Assembly (NCBI GenBank): GCA_021295955.1
Contig: JAGWBJ010000017.1
Coordinates: 2,303 to 38,418, forward strand
Length of the DNA stretch: 36,116 bases
From: Dehalococcoidia bacterium
Lineage (GTDB): Bacteria; Chloroflexota; Dehalococcoidia; Lucifugimonadales; JAGWBF01
Direction of reading: 5' to 3'
The notes under the pieces: model-generated
Seen by the model: the letters and a program-made list of their open reading frames with translations, nothing else
Database searches by the model: none
Told to the model about the DNA's origin: nothing
Made by a program: the position numbers and the translations under genes
In this document: one piece after another, positions 6,731-13,447 of the stretch
How the letters are laid out: each line of letters starts with the position of its first letter
Position numbering within the stretch: position 1 is the stretch's first letter

Positions 6731-7323
6731 GCGCCCCCGGACCGGTGGTGGTGGGCATATCCGGGGCCAGCGGCTCTCTGCTGGCGCGGCAGACGGTGGA
6801 CACCCTTCTGGACAGGGACGTGCCGGTGGCGCTGGTGTGCTCCAACGACGCCAAGCTGGTGTGGCAGGAGGAGATGGACGAGCCGTTCTCGGAGGTGCTG
6901 TCCCGGTGGAGCGAGACGCCGCACTTCACGTCCTACGGCATAGGGGAGATGAAGGCGCCCATCGCCAGCGGCACCCACCCGGTCCGGGGCATGGTGACGG
7001 TGCCCTGCAGCATGGCCACGATCGCGGCCATGGCCCGGGGGCTGGCGACCAACCTGCTGCTGAGGGCGGCGGACGTCAGCCTGAAGGAGAAGCGCCGTCT
7101 GGTGGTCGTGCCCAGGGAGACGCCTCTGCACGCCGTGCACCTGGAGAACATGCTGACGCTGGCGCGGATGGGGGTGACGGTGCTGCCTCCCGAGCCGGCG
7201 TTCTATCTGAGGCCCCGGGGAGTCGACGACATCGTAGGGTTCGTCGTGAGCAGGATAATGGTCGCCCTCGGCCTGGACGACAGCCTCCCCCGCGAGTACC
7301 AGTACCTGGGTCCCTCGTCCTGA
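6727..7323 (+). CDS. ubiX: Flavin prenyltransferase UbiX
   Basis: The protein has 198 residues from a GTG start that overlaps the ubiA stop codon by four bases (GTGA). It opens with VVVGISGASGS (residues 7-17), the FMN-binding loop, and carries TVPCSMATIAAMARG (91-105) and VPRETPLHAVHLENM (128-142), all diagnostic of UbiX/Pad1. The enzyme adds dimethylallyl phosphate to FMN to make the prenylated cofactor that the adjacent UbiD needs. The length is normal. Close coupling with ubiA and ubiD supports a common role in menaquinone synthesis. Confidence 0.92.
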   Translation: MSAPGPVVVGISGASGSLLARQTVDTLLDRDVPVALVCSNDAKLVWQEEMDEPFSEVLSRWSETPHFTSYGIGEMKAPIASGTHPVRGMVTVPCSMATIAAMARGLATNLLLRAADVSLKEKRRLVVVPRETPLHAVHLENMLTLARMGVTVLPPEPAFYLRPRGVDDIVGFVVSRIMVALGLDDSLPREYQYLGPSS

Positions 7324-7325
7324 CC

Positions 7326-8045
7326 ATGGTGGGCCTTCGGGACAACGCCAAGCGCCGGTACGTGGCGGAGATGTTCACGCGGATCGCTCCCCGCTACGAC
7401 CTGATGAACGGCCTGATGACGGGGGGCATGCACCACCGGTGGCGCCGGGAGGCGGCGGCCGCGGCGACCAGGGGCGTGGGCGGCGCGGCCCTGGACGTGG
7501 CGACGGGCACGGGAGACCTGGCCCTGGCCCTGGCGCGGCGCCCCGAGGTGTCGCGGGTGGTGGGGGTGGACCTGCTGCCGGAGATGGTGGCGCTGGCGCG
7601 GGCCAAGGCCCGCAACGGGCACACGGGCAGCGCGGTGAGCTTCGCGGTGGCCGACGGCCCGTCCCTGCCCTTCCCCTCGGGCGTGTTCGCCTGCGCCGCC
7701 ACCGCGTGGGGCCTGCGGAACATGCCCGACCCCAGGGAGGCGCTGGCGGAGATGGTCCGGGTGGTCAAGCCGGGGGGGATGGTGGTGTCGCTGGACTCTT
7801 TCGCGGTGGAGGGGACGCCTTGGAGCCGGGGGTTCCGCCTCTTCTTCCACCACGTGGTGCCGTTGATGGGACAGGTGTTCGCCGGCGACCGGGCCGCGTA
7901 CACCTACCTGCCGCGGTCGGTGGACGGGTTCCTGTCGGCGGAGGAGCTGGAGGTCCTCATGGCCGAGGCGGGGCTGGCGGAGGTGGGCCACCGGAAGGCG
8001 GGGCTGGGCGCGGTGGGACTCCACTGGGGGAAGGTGCCGGGCTGA
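7326..8045 (+). CDS. menG: Demethylmenaquinone methyltransferase (UbiE/MenG)
   Basis: This 239-residue class I SAM-dependent methyltransferase has the family opening VAEMFTRIAPRYDLMNGLMT (13-32). The SAM-binding motif is DVATGTGDLALALA (57-70), and the UbiE signature is TAWGLRNMPDP. It is expected to C-methylate demethylmenaquinone, the final step of the pathway served by the three upstream genes. The ATG is two bases after the ubiX stop, so the operon is tightly coupled. The stop is six bases from the convergent pxpC stop, with no terminator-like hairpin between them. UbiE-type enzymes can also act on ubiquinone precursors, but nothing here suggests a ubiquinone pathway. Confidence 0.9.
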   Translation: MVGLRDNAKRRYVAEMFTRIAPRYDLMNGLMTGGMHHRWRREAAAAATRGVGGAALDVATGTGDLALALARRPEVSRVVGVDLLPEMVALARAKARNGHTGSAVSFAVADGPSLPFPSGVFACAATAWGLRNMPDPREALAEMVRVVKPGGMVVSLDSFAVEGTPWSRGFRLFFHHVVPLMGQVFAGDRAAYTYLPRSVDGFLSAEELEVLMAEAGLAEVGHRKAGLGAVGLHWGKVPG

Positions 8046-8051
8046 GGCGTG

Positions 8052-9173
8052 CTACTCCGCCTCCACCTCCACGTCGAAGGTGTACGAGGCGCCGCCGACG
8101 GTGACACGGACCGTGCGGCCCACCGGGTAGGCCGAAGTCGAGGGGGCTTTCGGGTCCACCTCCACGAGCCCCGAGACGGCCTGGTGCTCCGAACCGCCGG
8201 CGCGCGCCCGATACCGGTGCTCCCGGTACCGGACATACGGCAGCCCCCTGAGCTCCTCCAGCGTCCGCTCGCGCTCCTTCAGAGCCTCGTGGGCCTCATC
8301 CACCGTCACGGAGGTGAAGGTCACCGTGTCCCCGGACGCCGCCTGGGCCAGCTCCGGTATGTCGGTGGAGACGACCGTCGCGATCTTGGTGTATCCGCCG
8401 GTGGTGCCGCGGTCGGCCAGCAGCACGATGGGCATGCCGTCGCCGGTGACCTGCACGGCGCCCAGGGGGATCCCGTCGGAGATGATGTCGGCGCCCGTGA
8501 CGTGCTGTATGGCCGGCCCCTCCAGGCGGTAGCCGGTGCGGTCGGACAGGTTGGTCACGCTATAGGTGGAGGAGAGGAAGGTCCGGATGCCCTCTTCGGT
8601 GAACGCGTCGTTCTGGGGGCCCAGGACGACGCGCAGATCGTGACCGCGGCCGAGGTCCGGAACGGCCTGCCCGGGGGCCTTCTTGCCCCGCAGCCCGCCG
8701 CCGGGGGGGCCGCACCGCAGGACGTCTCCGGCCTGGAGCGGGCGGCCGTCGACCCCCCCAAGCCTGGAGCGGCCATAGGTGGACCTGCTCCCCAGCACCC
8801 GTGGAACGTCGATGCCTCCGGCCACGGCCAGATAGCCCCTCATGCCGGCGCGGGCCTGACGGAAGGCCAGCACGTCGTCCCGGGCCACGGGCACCGCCTC
8901 CCACCGGGCAACGGGCGCGCCGTTGAGCTCCGGGCCCAGGTCGGCGCCGGTGACGGAGACCACCGTCGGCTCCAGGAAGCAGAGGGATGCGCCCGCGAAG
9001 GTGACCTCCAGGACCGCGTCGCCTTCGTCGTTGCCCACGAGGATGTTGGCAACCCTCAGGGAGTACTCGTCCAGAGCGCCCGACGACGGCACGCCGTAGC
9101 GCTGGTACCCGTAACGTCCCCGGTCCTGGACGGCGGTCAGGATGCCCGGCTCTACGACCTGGATGACGTCCAC
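8052..9173 (-). CDS. pxpC: 5-oxoprolinase subunit C (biotin-dependent carboxyltransferase-like)
   Basis: The protein has 373 residues from a GTG start four bases after the pxpB stop. Residues 1 to about 310 match the KipA/PxpC family: LTAVQDRGRYGYQRYGVPSS near the start, then GYLAVAGGIDVPRVLGSRST and ADRGTTGGYTKIATV. With PxpA and PxpB it makes the ATP-dependent bacterial 5-oxoprolinase, which opens 5-oxoproline to glutamate. The chain is about 60 residues longer than the simple family members: after a short linker it ends in VRVTVGGASYTFDVEVEAE, which resembles the first strands of a biotin-carrier domain but stops before any biotinylated Lys. Whether the tail is a remnant or a working extension cannot be told from the sequence. 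Confidence 0.87.
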   Translation of the reverse strand: MDVIQVVEPGILTAVQDRGRYGYQRYGVPSSGALDEYSLRVANILVGNDEGDAVLEVTFAGASLCFLEPTVVSVTGADLGPELNGAPVARWEAVPVARDDVLAFRQARAGMRGYLAVAGGIDVPRVLGSRSTYGRSRLGGVDGRPLQAGDVLRCGPPGGGLRGKKAPGQAVPDLGRGHDLRVVLGPQNDAFTEEGIRTFLSSTYSVTNLSDRTGYRLEGPAIQHVTGADIISDGIPLGAVQVTGDGMPIVLLADRGTTGGYTKIATVVSTDIPELAQAASGDTVTFTSVTVDEAHEALKERERTLEELRGLPYVRYREHRYRARAGGSEHQAVSGLVEVDPKAPSTSAYPVGRTVRVTVGGASYTFDVEVEAE

Positions 9174-9177
9174 AGGG

Positions 9178-9909
9178 CTACTCGCCGGCGGCCCTGACGA
9201 CGGGTTGGTACGGGCCGGACTCGACCTGTCTCTCAAGCTGCCGGAAGGTGTCCTCGGTCACGGGCACGAACCGAAGGTAGTCCCCCGCCTCGACGATCAC
9301 CGGCGGGTCCCGCCCCGGGTCGAAGAGCCGGACGGGGGTGCGGCCGATGAGCTGCCACCCGCCCGGGCTCTCGATGGGATACACGCCCGTCTGCTTCTCG
9401 GCGATCCCCACAGACCCGGCGGGTATGATGGTCCGGGGCGTCTGGAGGCGGGGCGTCGCTATGCGCTCGGACATGCCGCCCAGGTAGGGGAACCCGGGGG
9501 TAAAGCCCATCATGTAGATGAGGTAGTCCGTCCCGGCGTGGATGCGGACGACCTCGTCCTGGGGAAGGCCGCAGTGCCGGGAGACGTGCTCCAGGTCGGG
9601 CCCGTACTCTCCCCCGTAGACGGTGGGTATCTCCACGACGGAGGGGGCGGAAGGGGGGGCGGCGGCCTGGGCCGCCTCCAGGGACTCCAGGCGGTCCACC
9701 AGGTCGGAGTAGGCGACCACCAGGGGGTCGTAGTAGACCAGGATGGCCCGGTAGGTGGGCACGAGCTCCAGGACGCCGGGCAGGTCCCGGGCCTCGACGG
9801 CCATGTAGAAGGCGCGGACCCTGGAGCTTATGTCCGGGGATATGGCGTTGCCGAACTCGACGGAGAGGGCCCTGTCGCCCGCCGGCAGATAGGTGGGTCG
9901 CTGGTACAT
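9178..9909 (-). CDS. pxpB: 5-oxoprolinase subunit B
   Basis: A 243-residue protein of the KipI/PxpB family (allophanate hydrolase subunit 1 fold). The hallmark GFTPGFPYLGGM lies near residues 134-145, followed by RLQTPRTIIPAGSVGIAEKQ and YPIESPGGWQLIGRTP, all strongly conserved in the family. It is the middle gene of a minus-strand pxpA-pxpB-pxpC set with gaps of 22 and 4 bases. The usual annotation in Bacillus, kinase inhibitor KipI, reflects a secondary role; with PxpA next door, 5-oxoproline hydrolysis is the better assignment. Confidence 0.9.
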   Translation of the reverse strand: MYQRPTYLPAGDRALSVEFGNAISPDISSRVRAFYMAVEARDLPGVLELVPTYRAILVYYDPLVVAYSDLVDRLESLEAAQAAAPPSAPSVVEIPTVYGGEYGPDLEHVSRHCGLPQDEVVRIHAGTDYLIYMMGFTPGFPYLGGMSERIATPRLQTPRTIIPAGSVGIAEKQTGVYPIESPGGWQLIGRTPVRLFDPGRDPPVIVEAGDYLRFVPVTEDTFRQLERQVESGPYQPVVRAAGE

Positions 9910-9931
9910 CCGAGGGGCCGCCGGTCCCGGG

Positions 9932-10696
9932 CTACACGAGCCTGCTCAGGGGAACGATCTCGACCCCCGCCGCTTCCAGGCCCGACTTGAGGGCCACCGC
10001 CATGTCCCTGGCCCCGGGGGTGTCGCCGTGGAGGCAGAAGGTGTCGGCCCTGACCTCGATGTCCTCGCCGTTGACGGCGGTAGCGGAGCCCCGGGTCACC
10101 ATCCTGATGCTGCGCTCGACGACCTCGTCCAGGTCGTGGATGACCGAGCCGGGCTTGGAGCGGGCGACCAGGGTGCCGTCGGGGTTCAGGGCCCTGTCGG
10201 CGAAGGCCTCCTGGGCCACCCTCACGCCCATCTCCCTGGCCACCTCAGCCCAGGGGGTGCCCGCCAGCACGACCAGCACGGTCTCGGGGTCCACCTCCAG
10301 CACCGCCTCGCAGATGGCCTTGGCCAGGTCGCCGCCGCCCGCCGCCATGTTGTACATGGCCCCGTGGGGCTTCACGTGCTGGAGCTTCTTGGTGCGGGTG
10401 AAGGCCGCCAGGGCCCCCATCTGGTAGACCACGTCGTCCTTGGCCTCCCCGGGGGAGACGACCATGTTCCGCCGCCCGAACCCCTGGAGGTCCGGGAAGC
10501 TGGGATGGGCGCCCACGCCGACGCCGTTCTCCTCGGCCATCTCGACGGTCTTGCGCATCCAGCCGGGGTCCCCGGCGTGGAAGCCGCAGGCCACGTTGGC
10601 CGAGGTGATGAACTTGATCACGTCCTCGTCGTAGCCCATCTTGTACATCCCGAAGCTCTCGCCCATGTCGCAGTTGAAGTCGATCTTAGCGTCCAC
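9932..10696 (-). CDS. pxpA: 5-oxoprolinase subunit A (LamB/YcsF family)
   Basis: This 254-residue protein opens with KIDFNCDMGESFGMYKMGYD and contains SANVACGFHAGDP and VKPHGAMYN, the defining motifs of the LamB/YcsF family. The start is GTG at 10696, chosen because AGGAGG lies eight bases upstream. As the first gene of the operon it provides the subunit that works with PxpB and PxpC to hydrolyse 5-oxoproline, a spontaneous glutamine/glutamate breakdown product. The gene's upstream side faces the array of three-hairpin repeats at 10749-11125, with no clear promoter visible between. Confidence 0.92.
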   Translation of the reverse strand: MDAKIDFNCDMGESFGMYKMGYDEDVIKFITSANVACGFHAGDPGWMRKTVEMAEENGVGVGAHPSFPDLQGFGRRNMVVSPGEAKDDVVYQMGALAAFTRTKKLQHVKPHGAMYNMAAGGGDLAKAICEAVLEVDPETVLVVLAGTPWAEVAREMGVRVAQEAFADRALNPDGTLVARSKPGSVIHDLDEVVERSIRMVTRGSATAVNGEDIEVRADTFCLHGDTPGARDMAVALKSGLEAAGVEIVPLSRLV

Positions 10697-10748
10697 TGTC
10701 GATGCCTCCTGAAAAGGTCTTTATCTTCCTGGGACGGCCCCAAGGGCT

Positions 10749-11125
10749 GGGCCCCTCCCCCTTCGGGGAGGGAGGAGAATGTGTCTGAGGGACACCCTCA
10801 GGCACCCGGCAAAGGGGCTACGCCCCTCTGCACTCCCCATGTCTCCCGGCCTCCTATGACACGCCCCATTCTTCTGGGCCCCTCCCCCCTTCGGGGAGGG
10901 AGGAGAATGTGTCTGAGGGACACCCTCGGGCACCCGGCACAGGGCACCCGGCAAAGGGGCTACGCCCCTCCGCACTCCCCATGTCTCCCGACCTCCTATG
11001 ACACCCCCCATTCTTCTGGGCCCCTCCCCCTTCGGGGAGGGAGGAGAATGTGTCTGAGGAACACCCTCGGGCACCCGGCACAGGGGCTACGCCCCTCCGC
11101 ACTCCCCATGTCTCCCGGCCTGTCA
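10749..11125. repeat. Three tandem copies of a three-hairpin intergenic element
   Basis: Copies A (10749-10862), B (10876-11004) and C (11018-11125) are nearly identical. Each has hairpin 1 CCCTCCCC-CTTC-GGGGAGGG (10753-10772 in A), hairpin 2 CTGAGGG-ACA-CCCTCAG and hairpin 3 AGGGGC-TAC-GCCCCT, then CACTCCCCATGTCTCCCG. Copy B carries an extra 15 bases from an internal duplication. In copy B hairpin 2 has G in place of A, which still pairs as G-U in RNA. Short ORFs across the array are repeat artefacts. It fills most of the 541-base gap between the divergent pxpA and oadG genes; a related copy is at 1963-2054. Confidence 0.85.
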
Positions 11126-11175
11126 GGCAAGGGACCTGTGCAGCCACCAAGATTATAGCGCATGCCTACCGTTCG

Positions 11176-11184
11176 TGCTATACT
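11176..11184 (+). promoter_or_regulatory. Extended -10 promoter element upstream of oadG
   Basis: TGC-TATACT fits the TGn-TATAAT extended -10 form, and the identical TGCTATACT occurs at 29898-29906 before the histidine kinase gene. No -35 box is evident. The expected start of transcription is near 11191, a few bases before a short ORF at 11195. Confidence 0.45.
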
Positions 11185-11194
11185 TGCGCCCATC

Positions 11195-11233
11195 ATGCCG
11201 GGCCTGCAGACAGGACCGCGTCGGAAGCCCTGA
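11195..11233 (+). CDS. Possible 12-codon leader ORF before oadG
   Basis: ATG at 11195 opens a 12-codon ORF (MPGLQTGPRRKP) that ends in TGA four bases before the GTG start of oadG. The ATG is ten bases after the -10 box, so the mRNA would be leaderless or nearly so here. Because the oadG start lacks a ribosome binding site, coupled translation from this ORF is possible. No conservation data support it. Confidence 0.3.
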   Translation: MPGLQTGPRRKP

Positions 11234-11237
11234 ACCG

Positions 11238-11504
11238 GTGACCTCCCAGATCCAAGAGGCCGTCGAGCTGACGGTTGGCGGCTTGGCCACGGTCTTCGTA
11301 CTCCTCATACTCCTGGTCGTCCTGCTGGTGCTGTTCCGGCGGCTGCTGGCCTGGGGGCCGGTGAGCAGGCTGGTCGCCGAGCCCCCGGTCCCCGAGTCCG
11401 ACCCGGCCCAGCGGGACAGGGCCCTCGCCTCGGCCATCGGGGTGACCATCGCCCTGGCGGAATCGGGAAGGGGCGGCCGAGTAGGAACGGCCGAGGAGGC
11501 CTAG
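11238..11504 (+). CDS. oadG: OadG-like gamma subunit of a sodium-pumping decarboxylase
   Basis: An 88-residue protein from GTG at 11238. It has one N-terminal transmembrane helix (about 12-36, LTVGGLATVFVLLILLVVLL) followed by a short polar tail, the layout of OadG/MmdD-type gamma subunits. These anchor the carboxyltransferase to the membrane beta subunit in oxaloacetate, methylmalonyl-CoA or glutaconyl-CoA decarboxylases that export sodium. The next gene, nine bases on, is the beta subunit, which makes the assignment credible despite low sequence complexity. An upstream in-frame GTG at 11175 overlaps the -10 element and is rejected. No ribosome binding site precedes 11238. Confidence 0.72.
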   Translation: MTSQIQEAVELTVGGLATVFVLLILLVVLLVLFRRLLAWGPVSRLVAEPPVPESDPAQRDRALASAIGVTIALAESGRGGRVGTAEEA

Positions 11505-11513
11505 GCCCAGGCG

Positions 11514-12686
11514 GTGCCCGACCTCAACGATTACTTTCGAGAGACCGGCATCTACCACCTGGAGTGGGGCTCCCTGCTCCTGCTGGCGGTGGGCATCGGG
11601 TTCGTCCTCGTCGCCGTAGCCAAGAAGAAGGAGCCCTACGTCCTGCTGCCCATAGGGCTGGGCATCGTCCTGGGAAACCTTCCGGAGAACGCCCTCACCG
11701 AGCTGGCCGCCGGGGACCCCCTGGACGCCGGCGCCATCCAGGAGTCGGGCATCCTGGGCCTCACCTTCCACTTCGCCCTGTCGTTCTGGAACGTGCTGCC
11801 CCCGCTGATCTTCTTGGGCCTGGGGGCCATGACCGACTTCGGGCCCATCCTGGCCAACCCCAAGTCCCTGCTGCTGGGAGCGGCGGCGCAGATAGGCATC
11901 TTCGTGGCCTTCTGGGGGGCGCTGGGCCTCGACCTGGCGCCCGGCTTCGATTTCAGCAACAAGGACGCGGCCGCCATCAGCATCATCGGCGGCGCGGACG
12001 GTCCGACCACCATATTCGCGTCGGCGGTGCTTGCGCCGGACCTGCTGGGACGCACGGCGGTGGTGGCCTACTCCTACATGGCGGGCGTCGTGTTCATCCA
12101 GCCTCCCATCATGCGGCTCCTCACGACCAGGGCGGAGAGGGAGATCGTGATGCGGCCCTCCAGGGAGGTCAGCCGTCTGGAGAAGCTGGTGTTTCCCGTG
12201 ATGCTCATGGTGATCGTGATCCTCCTGGTGCCGGAGGCCGCGCCCCTCATCGGGATGTTCGCCATAGGAAACCTGTTCGCCGAGAGCGGCGTGGTGCCGC
12301 GGCTGAGCCAGTCGGCATCGAACGAGGTGCTGAACGTGGTCACCATCTTCCTGATGATAGCCGTTGGCGCCCAGCTCTCGGCGGACAGGGTCCTGGAGCT
12401 GGAGACCCTGGCCATCCTGGGCCTGGGCCTGGCGGCCTTCGCCTGCGGCACCACGGGAGGCCTGATCGCGGCCAAGGTGATGAACATGGTGGTGAAGGAC
12501 AAGGTGAACCCCCTCATCGGCTCGGCCGGGGTGTCGGCGGTGCCCATGGCGGCGCGGATCTCCCACATGGTGGGACAGGAGGCCAACCCCAACAATTTCC
12601 TTCTGCCCCACGCCATGGGCCCCAACGTGGCCGGGGTGATCGGCTCCGCCGTCGTGGCGGGGGTGTTCATCTCCCTGCTGAGCTAG
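11514..12686 (+). CDS. oadB: OadB-like beta subunit, sodium ion-translocating decarboxylase
   Basis: This 390-residue membrane protein begins with GTG. It contains the strongly conserved segment IIGGADGPTTIF, with the Asp implicated in sodium and proton handling, and the C-terminal signature SAGVSAVPMAARISHMVG followed by NPNNFLLPHAMGPNVAGVI. About ten hydrophobic segments are visible. The beta subunit couples decarboxylation of carboxybiotin to sodium export. No alpha subunit (carboxyltransferase) or biotin-carrier gene is found in the window, so the substrate (oxaloacetate, methylmalonyl-CoA or glutaconyl-CoA) is undetermined. The missing parts must be encoded elsewhere if the pump works. 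Confidence 0.9.
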   Translation: MPDLNDYFRETGIYHLEWGSLLLLAVGIGFVLVAVAKKKEPYVLLPIGLGIVLGNLPENALTELAAGDPLDAGAIQESGILGLTFHFALSFWNVLPPLIFLGLGAMTDFGPILANPKSLLLGAAAQIGIFVAFWGALGLDLAPGFDFSNKDAAAISIIGGADGPTTIFASAVLAPDLLGRTAVVAYSYMAGVVFIQPPIMRLLTTRAEREIVMRPSREVSRLEKLVFPVMLMVIVILLVPEAAPLIGMFAIGNLFAESGVVPRLSQSASNEVLNVVTIFLMIAVGAQLSADRVLELETLAILGLGLAAFACGTTGGLIAAKVMNMVVKDKVNPLIGSAGVSAVPMAARISHMVGQEANPNNFLLPHAMGPNVAGVIGSAVVAGVFISLLS

Positions 12687-12790
12687 CAGAGCAGCCGCGC
12701 ACCACCCACGGAGGCCTTTGCGTAACTCCAGGCATGGGCCGAATTGCGACGGCCGACTGGATGCGCTCGTGTCTAAAGCCCCCGGGGATA

Positions 12791-12819
12791 TGGATACCCG
12801 CGAAAGCGGGTATGACGGG
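12791..12819. repeat. Dispersed PAKAG-type palindromic repeat
   Basis: TGGATACCCGCGAAAGCGGG followed by TATGACGGG forms a CCCGC-GAAA-GCGGG hairpin with a GNRA tetraloop. Related units lie at 15793-15821, 29821-29849 and 35251-35281. The 12687-12892 gap holds nothing else recognisable. Confidence 0.65.
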
Positions 12820-12892
12820 TTAGGGTCTCCTGGGAGAGGTTGTACCAGACCGTGTACAGCGCGGCTGCGTGACAGTGGTGGGGGGAAGTGTG

Positions 12893-13108
12893 TTAGGTGG
12901 AGCCGTTCTTGCGCCGGTTCCAGTCCTCACGTTGGTCGTCGGTCAGGAGATAGCGGAAGATGAGGGTATGCAAAGACTGGAAACGGGCCTCTATCTTGTC
13001 GTCCAGTTTCTTAATTTCTGTCCGCAGGTCATCCTTGGTCGCCAGAGTGTCGGGGTGGTGGTGTGCGACCTTCTCCAGTTGCTCCAAGCGTTCCTCGGTC
13101 GTGGCCAT
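12893..13108 (-). CDS. Small coiled-coil protein of unknown function
   Basis: A 71-residue, highly charged protein. The start at 13108 follows AGGAGGGGC, while a 13-residue upstream extension has no such site. The middle (about 8-50) is a predicted amphipathic helix with leucines at heptad spacing: ERLEQLEKVAHHH, then DLRTEIKKLDDKIEARFQSL. The tail, RYLLTDDQREDWNRRKNGS, is basic and acidic mixed. A possible extended -10 (TGC-TATGGT) lies about 20 bases upstream. It resembles short coiled-coil proteins seen near toxin or phage genes, but no partner is present here, and no function is proposed. Confidence 0.55.
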   Translation of the reverse strand: MATTEERLEQLEKVAHHHPDTLATKDDLRTEIKKLDDKIEARFQSLHTLIFRYLLTDDQREDWNRRKNGST

Positions 13109-13201
13109 GCCCCTCCTGGATCGAGAACCATAGCACACCTGACCCAAATGTGCTATACCACCCCGGTTTCAAACTGAGACACTACCAACAATCAGGCTTT
13201 C

Positions 13202-13230
13202 TTGACAGGCTGGCTGGGCGTTAGTAGTAT
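13202..13230 (+). promoter_or_regulatory. Promoter of the SAM-cycle cluster
   Basis: TTGACA (13202-13207) and TAGTAT (13225-13230) are 17 bases apart, a near-consensus vegetative promoter. Transcription would start near 13237, giving a leader of about 210 bases before mtnA at 13448. This unusually long leader contains the structured element at 13257-13382 and the hairpin at 13404-13426. Confidence 0.6.
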
Positions 13231-13256
13231 TGAGGCTGTCTCACGAAGACCTATTG

Positions 13257-13382
13257 CTCCACCGACCCTATTTGGAGTGGCGGGGGGACCGGCGCCGATA
13301 AGCCGGGCAACGGGGCCGAGCCACGTCCAGGGTCCAGGGCGGCCGGCACGGGGGCAACCCGACGGCCGCCATCCAGGTGGAG
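13257..13382 (+). ncRNA. Structured leader RNA, candidate SAM-I (S-box)-like riboswitch
   Basis: The element is closed by a perfect 7-bp helix CUCCACC (13257-13263) with GGUGGAG (13376-13382). From 13274 it holds GGAGUGGCGGGGGGACCGGC, then GCCGAUAAGCCGGGCAAC, then GAGCCACGUCC. These follow the order and spacing of the S-box core (AGAG-GGUGGAGGGACUGGCCC, GAUGAAnCC, GGCAACC, GGUGCCAAUUCC), and the P2a pair GGU/ACC appears as covaried GGC/GCC. A strong hairpin GGCGGCCG/CGGCCGCC (13338-13370) takes the P4 position. Against it: the kink-turn GGA is GGG here, and competing helices GACCCU/AGGGUC (13264-13269 with 13329-13334) and GUGGC/GCCAC are possible. Downstream genes are all SAM metabolism, which fits. 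Confidence 0.5.
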
Positions 13383-13403
13383 ATGAGGGGGGCTTGAGAC
13401 CAC

Positions 13404-13434
13404 AAGCTTCTCACACAGAGAAGCTTTATTGTTG
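13404..13434 (+). terminator. Terminator-like hairpin in the mtnA leader
   Basis: AAGCTTCTC-ACACA-GAGAAGCTT makes a perfect 9-bp stem followed by TATTGTTG, a T-rich but imperfect tract. It ends 13 bases before mtnA. An alternative hairpin GCTTG-AGACCA-CAAGC just upstream would use up part of its 5' arm, and the 3' strand of the leader's closing helix (GGUGGAGA) could also pair with UCUCAC in it. This arrangement is what transcription attenuation needs. Confidence 0.5.
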
Positions 13435-13447
13435 TAGGGCACTATAG

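Noticed and set aside
10721-11196. Several overlapping short ORFs between pxpA and oadG
   Set aside because: They translate the tandem three-hairpin element, repeat each other's sequence and have no ribosome binding sites.
13251-13442. Short ORFs in the mtnA leader
   Set aside because: No ribosome binding sites and no recognisable protein features; the segment is better explained as structured RNA.
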